Below, piece after piece: positions 35,827 to 46,970 of a stretch of DNA of 64,000 bases; the stretch's first letter is position 1, and every line of letters begins with the position of its first letter. The notes beneath the pieces are model-generated. The model searched no databases, was not told the origin of the DNA, and saw only the letters and a program-made list of their open reading frames with translations. Position numbers and translations under genes: made by a program. This DNA is from Raphanus sativus. Lineage: Eukaryota; Streptophyta; Magnoliopsida; Brassicales; Brassicaceae. The DNA is taken from assembly GCF_000801105.2 (NCBI RefSeq), contig NC_079512.1, forward strand, positions 39,139,848 to 39,203,847, written 5' to 3'.

Positions 35827-38208
35827 TCAAGGTCTCATGAGAGGAGGTTGGAAGCCATTGCTCTGCAGCCAGTTTTGATGAGAAGTAGAAGTGGAATTAA
35901 AAATCTGATTGTGATGATGAGGAGAGAATCCTGATGATGCTGCAGCATTTGCCAACACTTGGTTCGTCGTGGTCCGACCATCAAACCGGAGGTTCTCAGC
36001 CACCGGAAACAGCGAGAATCCTCCTCCGCCGCCAATGTTGCTGCTGCCCGGAAACTACTTTACACCCACACAAAAATATACAAATTCGGTTAGCAAAAAT
36101 AACCGACTAAGATGTTTTAAATCTTGTTGTTTTACTACTCACTTGGAGATTTGAATTTGGGATATGGTTAACCATTCCGGTTTGACCTAATCCAAGAATC
36201 TCATTAGGGTGAAGAGAATCTTGTTGGTTCATCTGAATAAGAAAAGAAAAATGTGTAAAATATATTAAGGTAGAAATTATTGTTGATAGTTTAAAAACAC
36301 TTTACCTTGAGCCGCATATCTTGACCCTTTTGCTTCGAATTAACCGAGTTTCCCAAACTCAAATCGAGGTTATGATCTTGTTGAATATGATTCCCTGATG
36401 ACTCTACACAAATTAAAAATCTTTAAACCCACTGCTAACCCGATATGGTTTAAGACTCAAAAAAGATTTGAAATAAAAATTACCGGCGTTCAATTCGTCG
36501 TCGTATATGCTTGGATCAAAGTTAGTCACAGCGTCTTTGCCATTACACTTGATTGCAGCTTTATCGTAAGCTCTGTGGTCATTTAAAATAAAATAAAATA
36601 CGAGATTTAAATTTTCTAACAATGTGTGTTGTGGAATAAATCATAAAGACATTTACCTAGCAGCTTCAACCTCGGTGTCGAACAAACCCAAATAAACATA
36701 CCTAATATCAAGAATTCAAGAATCAAAACTCAAGTTACAATAACAAATCTATTAGAATAATAAAGAAAGAATAAATGAAAGTACTTTTTGCCTAAGAATT
36801 GACCCATTCGAGCTTCCCAACGACCACACTTATGCAAAGTAACACCTCTATACTTCGAACTTCCTCGAGGGAAGCCTGTGCTCTGTCGGCGAAGTACGTG
36901 CACGAACTCTTCCTTCGTTAAATTCGTCATCTGCGAAATTAAGTTCTATTAAAATCAAATATAGACCTATACATATTGTATAAATTTTGTTTTTGGTTCT
37001 CGGAGGAGATTACCTGCTTCAAGTCATCATCATAGTCTTCAATGGTAAAGTTGATATCCGCTTCCACTCCACGAAATTTAATAGCAGCTCGATCATATGC
37101 TCTACTTAAAGAAAATAAAAATACTTTACTATAGGTCTTCTTTTTTTAACTAGATATTATTCCCTCTGTTCTAATATAGATGATGTTTTGATTTCTGAAG
37201 ATGTTTTGTTGTTTCATAATAGATTGTGTTTACATAAATATAAATAATTCTAATTTTATCAAAAAACTGTGTATATAATTGTATTTTTATTCTATTTATT
37301 TATAATTAAATAAACTAGTTTCAGATTATATTTTAATGATATTTTTGATTAAAATTGATTTTTTTAATATTCAGTGCATTCAAGTAAAACATTGTGTAAT
37401 ATGAAAACAGAGGGAGATAGGTCTTTTGTTTTTGGATATTAAGAGTAAAGAGCGAGTCAAAGAGAGAAACATACCGAGCAGCTGCATGAGCAGTGTCAAA
37501 TCCACCTATTCAGGGAAAAAGGTAAAAATATTTTTAATTATATGATGACATTTTTCACAGCAGAATACAAGAAACAAATTGAAAAAAGAAACTAAAATAA
37601 AAAGGTAATATACCTAAGTAAACCTGTTTCCCACAGTCCCTGAATTTTAGAGAAACATAAGGAGAAAAAAATATCTTATATTAAATTATCTTTTTAAGTA
37701 ACGATCGATTAATCAAATTTAAATAATATTTTTTAAACTGCAAATAAAATTACCAAATATGAGATTCCCATCTCCCGGTTCGCCGGTAAAACGTGACGCC
37801 TCTATACTGAGAACTCCTCGACCGTGGTCCACGCCGGCTCTTTTTCAACGGCTGCGCCGGCTCCACCACGGCGGCGACAGTAGTGGGTTTAGCGGCCGAT
37901 GATCCGGTAGCTAGATCGGACTGACAAAACTTTACACCAAACCAGTGAGACCGAGGAAAGCCTGACCCGGGACCACCACCATCGTCCCCTACGCTAGTTT
38001 CCATCTCTGGGAAGAACTGATGGGTGATAAGTGGGTTGTTGGGTCTGACACGGTTAGGCTCATCATCATCGGATCCATCTTCGATGACTACAGCAGATGA
38101 ACTTGAGTTCGAGAAAGATCCGACCCGTTTACCCGGTGAAGAATAACACAACTCTTCAGATTCTTCTTGAGGAAGTGTTTGGTGTGGTGAGTCGTTCAGA
38201 TCCCACAT
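35827..38208 (-). CDS. AP2: APETALA2 floral homeotic transcription factor
   Basis: Ten coding exons on the minus strand, all with GT-AG junctions: 37754-38208, 37614-37639, 37475-37505, 37014-37101, 36785-36930, 36657-36701, 36484-36572, 36306-36403, 36143-36232 and 35827-36054. They total 1296 nt and join without frame break to 431 residues. The ATG at 38208 gives [10 protein letters not shown], with the N-terminal EAR-like DLN motif. [10 protein letters not shown] is the nuclear signal. The first AP2 domain starts [21 protein letters not shown] and the second [21 protein letters not shown] second EAR motif, LDLSLG, is in exon 8. AP2 specifies sepals and petals, represses AGAMOUS and limits seed size, recruiting TOPLESS through its EAR motifs. 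The last exon carries a miR172 site. Intron 3 is enlarged by a Stowaway-like MITE. The upstream flank is GA/CT-rich. This copy looks fully functional. Confidence 0.97.
35925..35945 (-). promoter_or_regulatory. miR172 target site in AP2
   Basis: The plus strand here reads AGAATCCTGATGATGCTGCA then G. From memory that equals mature miR172 except for C in place of U at position 7 and the last base, so the minus-strand transcript pairs with miR172 almost fully. In the protein it encodes AAASSGF in the last exon. miR172 represses AP2 mainly by blocking translation and also by cleavage. Confidence 0.93.
37160..37417. mobile_element. Stowaway-like MITE in AP2 intron 3
   Basis: The left end TTCCCTCTGTTC and right end GAACAGAGGGAGA-type sequence (here AACAGAGGGAGA) are inverted repeats with TA on each side (37158-37159 and 37418-37419). 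It shares the AGATGATGTTTT interior with 11212-11464. It makes up most of the 373-bp intron between exons 3 and 4; other internal AP2 introns here are roughly 70-250 bp. Confidence 0.7.
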
Positions 38209-39919
38209 TTTTTTTGGTTCTAAGCTTTTTTTGATGTTTGAGGTTTCAAACTTGAATCCTCTCTCTGGTTTGATTCTCCTCAAGGTTGTAAGCTAAATAA
38301 GAGAAACCAAAGAAGAGAGAACTTTGGTTGGTAGCCAAAAAAAAAGTTTCGAGAGAGAGAGAGAAGAAAATATAATTGAAATATATTTTCAGAGTTTGCT
38401 TCTACGAAAACTTTCATTTTTATCCTTTCCTTTATAGTATTTACTTCCATTGCCCTCTCTCTCTCTCTATCTTCAGTATTTTAAAATAATATCATTCTCT
38501 CTCCAACCACTTGCTTTCTTTGGAAAAAAGATTATATTCGAAACAATTCCTCGTATTGATGTTTCTTTATTTTCTTTAAAAAAATATTTTCCACTTTGAT
38601 TATTGTCTATGTATACAAACATCATCGCTGATTAATCAAAGATTCCATTAATATGTAATTTCATGTTTTAAGAAAGTAAAGTCCACGGCTTGGTTCGGCA
38701 AGCAATCTACAAAATGTATTTTTTGCAAGAAAATGTATAGTTTGATATATTACTAAAAACCCCACACAATTTTGCCAAAACTGATATACTTAAGCTTTAG
38801 AACAAAGCTTTTTCTTTGGTTTTTTCCTTTTTATATATGAATAAAAGCTAGGAGGATGCACATAAATAGATCACGCATGGATCTATATTTGTTAAAATGT
38901 GTATATTTATGTACAATTAATAGATGTTTTCATGATCGGGCAAATTAAAGTAGATGAGATTTAAGTTTATGTTTGTTTGAAGTTAAGTTCCAGAAACAGT
39001 AATTTCTCGAAGACAAGCAAGATATAGGGTTCACATGTAGTTTATAGGAGTTATAAATTAGTAATAGTAATTTCGAAATGAATAATTTACTTACCAAGGC
39101 TGGATTGGTGAAAGCTTTTTATTTTCATGAAAATACTTTGCACAAACTCTAACTATGTCTGAAATCATAAATCGGTTGATCTCTAACTATCCGTTTTCTT
39201 TTAATAGGCTGTTCTAACCAGAGGCTTGGTTCTTTGACTACTTGTTCACCAAAGTCTAGATTTTTTCTTGCTTGAGCTTTACTATATAACTGCTTCCTTT
39301 TTAACAAATGTTTGACAATGTACCTAAACGCAATAATTGCTTTCAAACGAGCAACTCTCAATGCTTGTAGGCTATCTTTTTATAAATGTTTTTCAAATGA
39401 ACGTCTCGTTAATTTCATCCCCATTTTGTTTGTTTCCTTCAAATTTATTTGAGACGAAGTATAATAAAAAGGAATGGAAAGACTTTCGTCTTGAGTGAGA
39501 TAGATGTTTCTTAGCTTTCTTACTTTTGCTTGTTTTACTGGTTTTGAGTCTTTTGACTAAACACGCTGTATGCAGTAAGTGAACAACAGATTCATAACTT
39601 TGACGATTCACCACCAAAGTTACTTTTATGATTTTTGTTTCGAACATATACTTTTCTGAATATTAAGTATATCTGTGTTGATTTTGCGTCGATACTAGTT
39701 TTATCGAATTTGAGTATACTTTTAATAATTAATTGCATCTATGAAAATATCTACACAATTATTCATTCGCTAACGACAACTTTAAAGCTTTCAGAAAAGT
39801 AATACTTAATTTTATGTACTCCTCTCACCTATATAAATATTCCCCATTAATTATCATCTCTCCATTTTTCACATTATTTTTACCTACAATCAAAAATCGT
39901 GCTAAACCAAGATCACTTA

Positions 39920-40812
39920 GAGCAGGTTTATAGAGGGTTCTTAGTGGGTTGCTTAGTCCAATTTGGATTTAAAGAAAAAAGAAAAATAGTAATTAAGACA
40001 AGGAACGTAGTTTAAATAAGCTCTAGAAGGGACGTGCCTTAAGTACACGTGTTCAAATTGTATTGAGCAGAGGAGTTTGAGAAGAAAAAAAAAAGCCAAT
40101 GCTCCCGACGAAGAAAAAAAGCCAACGCTCCCATTTCTCTATCTCTCTCTGGCGCTTCCAACAAATAAAATCTCATGCAACTGAGTCCAATCGAAAGATA
40201 AAGCTTTGTTGTTTTGTTTCTGTGTTTGAATCCTTCAATTTTGTGTTTGAATTCTTCAATTATGTATTTGAATCTTATGCTTTAAAAACCTATCTGTCGC
40301 AGAAACCTTTCTTCGTCGCTTCATCGCTTCTCCTTCTCCTTGTTTAGTTTCAGACTATTGACTTTTGTTATAATCAGAGGATTTTTGTACAGTGGGGGCT
40401 TCCCTTTAATCCTCCAGTTTTATGTGAAATTTTTCTTGTATTGCTTATTATTTTGATGCTATTGTGTCTGGTCAGAACATCTGTAGTTTACAGAATTTTG
40501 TTTTTACTTCAATTGTCCTCACGTAGTTCTTATCATCCATGTTTCAATTATTAAGTCAAGCATTAGTGTCTTTTTCTTTTGCTTTCAAGAGCTGATTTTT
40601 CTGTTGGATTATTTCTGTTTAGAAGTATCTTAAAGACTGTAACTTGTTTTCAAACTGGTTACATGAAGAACACATAACTTTATCACCCCTAATTAAGAGA
40701 CCACCAATAAACCAATAATTTTAAGAATATCTTACCAAAGTAGGTTAACTACACTTTAGTAATAAACAAATCAATAAGCTACCCTATGTGGGTTTCACCA
40801 ATGTACATGCTC
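39920..40812. mobile_element. PIF/Harbinger-type non-autonomous element
   Basis: The left end GAGCAGGTTTATAG and the right end, reverse-complemented, GAGCATGTACATTGG share the GAGCA terminus. TTA flanks both sides (39917-39919 and 40813-40815), the 3-bp duplication of PIF/Harbinger. At about 890 bp it is long for a Tourist MITE but has no transposase. A short open frame at 40099-40347 lies inside and is probably chance. Confidence 0.6.
40088..40132 (+). repeat. Possible micro-insertion with AAAGCCAAYGCTCCC repeat
   Basis: AAAAAAAGCCAATGCTCCC and AAAAAAAGCCAACGCTCCC are separated by GACGAAG. The layout resembles the other micro-insertions, but the insert is short and the poly(A) merges with the repeat, so a simple tandem duplication is equally likely. 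Confidence 0.35.
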
Positions 40813-41302
40813 TTACATACTTAATTATTTTGTGTGAATTTACATGCTGTCGCTTCACCATTTTTGGCTATTAGACCATCTCAATCCGACCATATTTTTC
40901 TACTATCATTTTCACTATAATAACTATATTACAGAGTAAACTGAAAATAAAGGGATAATACTTTTCACTCTATATTTGGAGCAAAATGTGAAAATCTTCT
41001 ATTTTCTTCTCTATAATAAAATTACAGTAAATTATTGGAACATATTTTATTAGAGAATTAATTAAATGAAATCATAGAGAAAAAGTATGTTTAGGTTAGA
41101 GATGTGTTTGGTACTTTTTTTTTTTGGAAATCTGTAAAGATCAAAAAAATAAAAGAACTCGTAAACTTTTAGCTTGACGAGATAATGTTTCTTCTATGAA
41201 GTTTTCAAATAATGGTATATAATTTCGGGATAAATTTTACAGTTTTTAAGGTTTATGGTGTTCGTCAAGTAGGTTCTGTCTAATGTCCAGTATATATATA
41301 AG

Positions 41303-42017
41303 AGTATTTCCAAAAGATATTTTATAATTTTAAATATGAAATTTTTTGTTTTAAAAAAAAACTTTAAAACTTTAAATTTAAAGTTTTGAGCACTAAACTT
41401 TAAATATAGAGTATCACTATTCAAAATTTCAAATTTGAAGTTTCATTATTTTATATTGCATTTTGGTTTTTACATTTACATATTATATTTATGATTCTTA
41501 AATATTTTGTTCTTTAAACTTTTTAATCCTTCAAAATTTTAGAACTCATAAATATTTCAAAATTGCTTTTATAATTTTATTTTTTTTACAAATAAAGTTA
41601 AATAAAAACTTTAAAACAAGTGTTATTTTCAAAACTAGATTTAGATAATGATAATATTAGAAAAGAAACTTAACAAATGTACTAATAGATCATATATGAA
41701 ACTATTACGGAAATAGTTTGATAGGATAATGTAGTATTTTATTTGTAATTTAATATTTAATTATGTATTTCTATATAAAATTATATATTTTACTTTACCA
41801 TTTTGTTAATTAATATTTTTATGTATGTGCTATTTATTTATAAAGTTTTATGTATTTAAATAAAATATCATAAATAAAAGGACCATAACATAAATTATAA
41901 AAAAGTTAAAGTTATGTTTGAAGTTAAGTTTGAAGTTTTTTTTTGGAGAACTAACTTAAAATTTCAAATATAAGTTTTACAAAATTCAAAATAGAATGTT
42001 CTTTTGGAGAGTTCTAA
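41303..42017. mobile_element. AT-rich MITE at the inner end of the right inverted arm
   Basis: The left end TTTCCAAAAGATATTTTATA and the reverse complement of the right end CTCCAAAAGAACATTCTATT are imperfect inverted repeats that continue inward for about 50 bases (AAATATGAAATTTT and ATATTTGAAATTTT). The inverted duplication ends within this element at 41924; in the left arm only its outer part (about 3389-3482) survives before the N gap. Confidence 0.55.
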
Positions 42018-45000
42018 ATTCGATTACTTAGAAAACGAGGGGCAATGATAAATCTTTGGGGTTAAATTGAAAATATGATGGCAATACAAGGATATCAACG
42101 TAAATAAATAGATAAAAGCAAAGAGATTTTTGGTTATAGCAAAAAAGGGAAAAACGAATTATGAGAAGAAAAGGAAAATGTTACCAGAAAAGATCAATCC
42201 ATTGGTACGGACAAATTGCGGGGTCCACTTTCATCCACCAATGCCCTTTCGTTTTTCTCTACCTCGTATTTTTTACCTCACGTGATATTCGTACGCGTGT
42301 GTTCTTACTCCTTGCTCCGTTCGTTGAGTGCTTCACACTCGCTCAGACCCGGGACGCTGTTTAGTTTCTGACTACAATGCTGGAGCCAACTATACATTTG
42401 GTATTGTAATAAGAGTGGATTGTTAGATTCGTTTATTTTATATTTTTTTGTGACAAAAATCGTCATTCTTGACATCACCTCCATCATTTTTTATTCTTAA
42501 AATACGAAAATCAGTTACTTCATGACTTTTTGTAGAGAAGCCTCCACAAAAATCAGTATGAAAATATAATCATTTTGTTTTGTTTTTAATAAAGAAAACA
42601 AATAAGTGAAAAATACAGAAAAAGAGAGAAAGATGAAGGAGAAGGACTTGCGTCGGAAAGGGAAACATACAATTTTATTTCGTGTATATGTTGGGTCCAG
42701 AGGAAAGACCGTGATCCCACAAGGTTTTGAATCAAAATCTGAGGTTGCCATGTCACCACCCACTTTGCGAATTTACCGCTGAGTTTATTACAAAGTCATT
42801 GTAATGACTACAAATAGTTTAAAAGTAAATAATATGTTTAACCAAAACGAACACAAAACATTTATACATGATATATATTGAGGCATGATATAAATGTAAC
42901 AAACCAAAATCAGTTAAACATGCAGTAGTATCTTTAACCTAAGCTTTTTACACTTAGACACGTTGTCCATATTTTGAGTGGGATGCAATAACAAACATTC
43001 CAATAATGGTTTTCGTTGAACATGTTGCTTTCCTCAAGTGGAAACTACTTCTCTTCTCTCTCCATGTCCCTTTATCTCTCTCTCACTATATTTATACACA
43101 AACCCACATACGATATTATTAGCATATAGAAGCTTGATTTGTTAGAGACGTGATATGTCTGTCTGTGATACATAACATCTCACTGCACAACATGTATGTA
43201 TACTTTGTATTTATATATGCGTTTGTATGTGAATAATAATTAAAGCCCACGGCCCACTTTACAGAGAGATACTCTGTCTCTTATATCTCTTTCCAAATAA
43301 AATAAAATAGGCCCACAAAACTATTTATTATTTCCAATCACCCCATGAAATTTCATTTTAACTGCAATCCAAATTGTATCCAAATAAAAAGATAACTATT
43401 TTACTTCATCTGATGTTATTAGACCTTTATACTCCCTCGATATGCGACATATACGATATGACAAAATTGTACTCAAAGAGCTGTTATTATTGAATGTACG
43501 TTTAATTAAAGGTACAAATACAATAGATACACCACAGGAGATCATTTCTACAATTTATATAGACTTATTTGATATCAGCAAACAAATACATACTTGTACT
43601 TCCTGTTTCCATATAAAATAAATACAAATTACACTCCCACTAGCCACGAAGATGTCACATGCGGATGTTAATATGCCTAGTACATTAACCATGTCATATT
43701 TAAAAGAATCAATGCCTATATCTACCTCAATCTACTTGCCTATATGTTGACACAGTTTGTACGAGTAAGAATAAAGTAGATTTCTTAATATATCTTTTGA
43801 ATTTCATATTAAACGTGTAATTGGATTATTTCGAAAGTATGTCTATGTCATAAACTGAATGGACAATTTCAGGTACATGAACTAGAATGTCGACACGTAG
43901 AGAGTACCACGTATAATATCTTCAATTTAAATGCAAATCAAATCTGTGGATCTTGTTTGATAATGGGCAAAATATCTTGAATACTATAATCATATGTCAT
44001 TGAGATAACATGGTATCAAATACAACGTTATTAATTATTTAGGAGATAAGGATTTACAGCTAAGCTGATATCCAAAGGTTCCCGCATATATCATTAAAAA
44101 TATAATATTGGAATCGCAATCAAGTCCGAGATTAGCGAACGTGGAAAACATCGGACGGTATCGATAGAATCTCGATTTGTGAGGTTGTCCAAATCTTGAT
44201 AGGCTTCCAACGAACCTTAAGTAGGATCCGTTTTTAAACTGCTTACGTGGTAGTTTATTACTCGTTCAATGTGGGGGCCATGTGAGCGAGCTGCCGAGCT
44301 GATAGTTGATTGATTCTCCTCGATGTCTCGTGTCTTCACGAGCATTTTTTTTCCTTCTCTTCTAGACAATTGGATTCGACTCGTGAAGTAAATAACATAG
44401 GGATGAAATATATCACTACCCAAAAAAAGTTTAAACGAAACTGCAATAGAAGAAACAATTCAAAGTAAAAGAATGTTGAAGTTTCAAATCACAATACTTT
44501 GTTTTTTCTGATGAATTTCCAGCTCAACCCGGCCAAATTCATTCATCAATACTGTTTCATTAGCTGAAGGTTACTACTTTATGATGTAATATGTGTTTGT
44601 TCTCTTGTTGCCTAAGTGCCTAGCGACAAAACTGATTAGTGATAGCAAAGCCAATGAATGTAATCTAAAATAACTAGGAACATATGTAGAGTACTTGAAT
44701 GATGATGCTACGTGTGTTAATAAAAGAAGAGGCAGTGGAATATAAATAATAAGTGAAGGGTAAATCACCGGATAGGTTGGGGACAAATCAAGACTTAGGG
44801 TTAAATTATTGAGTCGGAGGAAAAAAAATCTAAAGGAGACGACAAAAAAAAGGGACAAAGGGAAAACACGTTAATGTACAAATATAGTAAGGAGCAGGGA
44901 CTTAGGTACGATGTCCATACGTTTTGCGGTCCAAAGACTTTCCATTTTTGTAAATCTTTGAAATTAACCCCACTTGGTTTCCCAAACATCCTTCGACACC

Positions 45001-45369
45001 GACGACACGCACACAATTTATTTCCTTTAATTATGTTTTGATTTTATCTCTTGTTTTTGATACTATCTCGAAACCACACCAAAATGTTAGAACGGTCCCA
45101 TTTGCAATAATTCACGGTACTTAATGGAGGGACCAATACCTTTTCAAGTTTTCATCAATATAGGAATCATTTCCTTTTTCACTTTTTAATTTGCTTTTAA
45201 TTTGTTTCGATGTTCCACACAAATAACTAAATTACATGATGGACGATGGGTCAGGCCTTACTGAGGCATGAAGTACGATTCTTTCGTTTTAAGCCCGAAG
45301 AAAATATCTCATTAAGGGTGGTTGGCGAAAAACATGTTAAACGACAAGTTTTAGAGACAACAATTTGCT
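41924..45369. repeat. Right arm of the 3.4-kb inverted duplication
   Basis: Reverse complement of 1-3482, shorter by 36 bases because it lacks the micro-insertion at 2307-2342. This arm is continuous with flanking sequence on both sides and carries the empty, presumably ancestral, insertion site, so it is the better candidate for the original locus. It lies upstream of AP2 and just before the CBSX remnant. No gene was recognised in it. GAATTTCGCT follows at 45370; whether the repeat continues cannot be seen because the left arm starts at base 1. Confidence 0.95.
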
Positions 45370-46026
45370 GAATTTCGCTAAAGTAGTATATTTTATATTT
45401 TTCTTCAGTCTAATGGTAACTAATCTAATGATTACAAACAAAGTTTTTGCAGCCATAAACTAAAAAAGTAGGCAAAATAATTCTGCATTCATTGTCTGGG
45501 CATCAAAATGTTTCGTGTAACATGTTAGTTATGTGATATTAATCAAATACATTTTAGTCAACCATGGTGAGCTGCAGATCTGAGATTCGATTGTTTCTGA
45601 AGTTGTTTTGGGTTTGATCCTAGAGTTAGGTTTGAATGTTGTACAAGTAACTAAGCACACAAAGCTGTATATATTTGAATGTTTCTGTAGCCGAGAAGTG
45701 GAGTGTTCATGATAAAGAAGGAAGACTTGCGCGTGGCTAAACCTATCACCTATCACCACTGTGGATGAAGGAAAATGTTTTGATACTCTCTAAACTCCAT
45801 CAGGGTTGCGTGAAATAGTCGAGCCGTTTTCAACCTATGGATATCTTTTTTTTTTCCCTTCTCTACAGCTCTAGAAATCCTTGTGGAGAATAGAGTCACA
45901 TGGTCTCCTGTGATAGATAAAGACTGGAATTGGATTAGTATCCACTTATGTATTCATGGAGGTTAACTTTCGAATATGTCGGTTTGGTTGGATGCTTATT
46001 GAGGGAATCTTAATTTGTTGCTGCAG
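45370..46026. other. Unassigned sequence before the CBSX remnant
   Basis: About 650 bases with a short minus-strand open frame (45529-45759) matching nothing I know. The 5' exons expected for the adjacent CBSX-type gene are not recognisable here. Confidence 0.5.
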
Positions 46027-46970
46027 GTTGGGCTTGTTTCAGGTTATGATTTATTGGCTTTGGACTGGTAAATGGGCCAGCTAATACCATTTGGTGTATT
46101 TGGTTACCTTTATTTTGAAGATATTCTTCCCTTTGAATTGTAGAGAAAAAAAGCTACTTGCTCACATGGTAGTATAAAGCCTGAAACTTCAATGTTATGA
46201 TGATTACCTTGTGTCTCATTCGTTACGAGATAGCACGCTCAAATGTGAAATGAACAAAAAGCTTCTTCTCTCACCCCTGGAATGTTATTTGCTGCCCTTT
46301 TTTGCTTATCTAATAGGTAGTGGAAGAACAGAGAATTCCATGTTCCCTGAGGTTGACAGCAATTGGTAAGTATGTGGCCCTCTTTTTTCCTATTAACAAT
46401 TTTTTACCTGAATGCTTTTCAAAACAGTCAAATTCATTTTTTTGTCCTCAGTGGTCTCGTTGGCCCGATTCAGATTATCAGCAGTAAATAGTGTGAAGTG
46501 AACTTTACTAAGAAAGTTGTTTTGTCTGACGCAATTTACCATGTATAATTGCATTCACTTGAGTTCCCTCAACAAACTTGTGTTCATGTTACAAGTTTTG
46601 CATGATAAACGTTCTCAAGTGATTCGTTTGTAAATCTCTTTTGTTTTCATATCTCTTGACCTTGTATCATACAAATATATTGATCCGATACGAACACTTG
46701 CAGTGGCAAAGCTACTAAGCAAAACCAATGGAAGCTTGTTGGCGATATGATGACAATCATGACACTAACTCCAGTTGTTGTTGAGGAAAACACCAACCTC
46801 GAAGATGCTGCTAAGTTATTGTCTTTACCTTTATCTTCACTGCCGTCATTTTTTTTTTCCTTATCCAGATTTCACATTCTTCTCTAACTTAATCTTCTTT
46901 TTCTGTTTCCCACTAGAATATCGCAGGCTCCCTATGGTAGATTCGGATGGCAAATTGGTACGTGAGATTT
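46027..46970 (+). pseudogene. Remnant of a CBS-domain (CBSX1/LEJ2-type) gene
   Basis: Four scraps align in order with the plastid CBS-domain protein CBSX1 (At4g36910 by recollection). They encode VGLVSGYDLLALD (from 46027), SGRTENSMFPEVDSNW (about 46321-46368), AKLLSKTNG (from about 46705) followed one frame over by TPVVVEENTNLEDAAK, and YRRLPMVDSDGKLV (about 46919-46960). The frame breaks by a small deletion near 46731, where NG-KLVGD is expected. Everything upstream (transit peptide and first CBS domain) and the C-terminal GIITRGNVV region are missing. CBSX proteins regulate thioredoxins in plastids; this copy cannot. Its position between AP2 and the RAP2.10-type gene matches Arabidopsis order. 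The loss lies next to the edge of the right inverted arm. Confidence 0.8.

Larger units (their letters stand above)
38209..41923. other. AP2 upstream region, two MITE-type elements
   Basis: The first 300 bases are the AP2 leader and promoter, with GA (38351-38366) and CT (38455-38470) runs. No gene was recognised. Short open frames at 39149-39361 (minus) and 39393-39647 (minus) match nothing I know. A Harbinger-type element is at 39920-40812 and an AT-rich MITE begins near 41303. Confidence 0.55.

Noticed and set aside
40099..40347. 82-residue open frame in the Harbinger-type element
   Set aside because: Hydrophobic low-complexity translation of non-coding MITE DNA; no transposase motif.
42161..44858. 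Short open frames that recur in both inverted arms and so look conserved
   Set aside because: The DNA itself is duplicated almost without change, so frame conservation carries no information; none has codon bias or a known domain.
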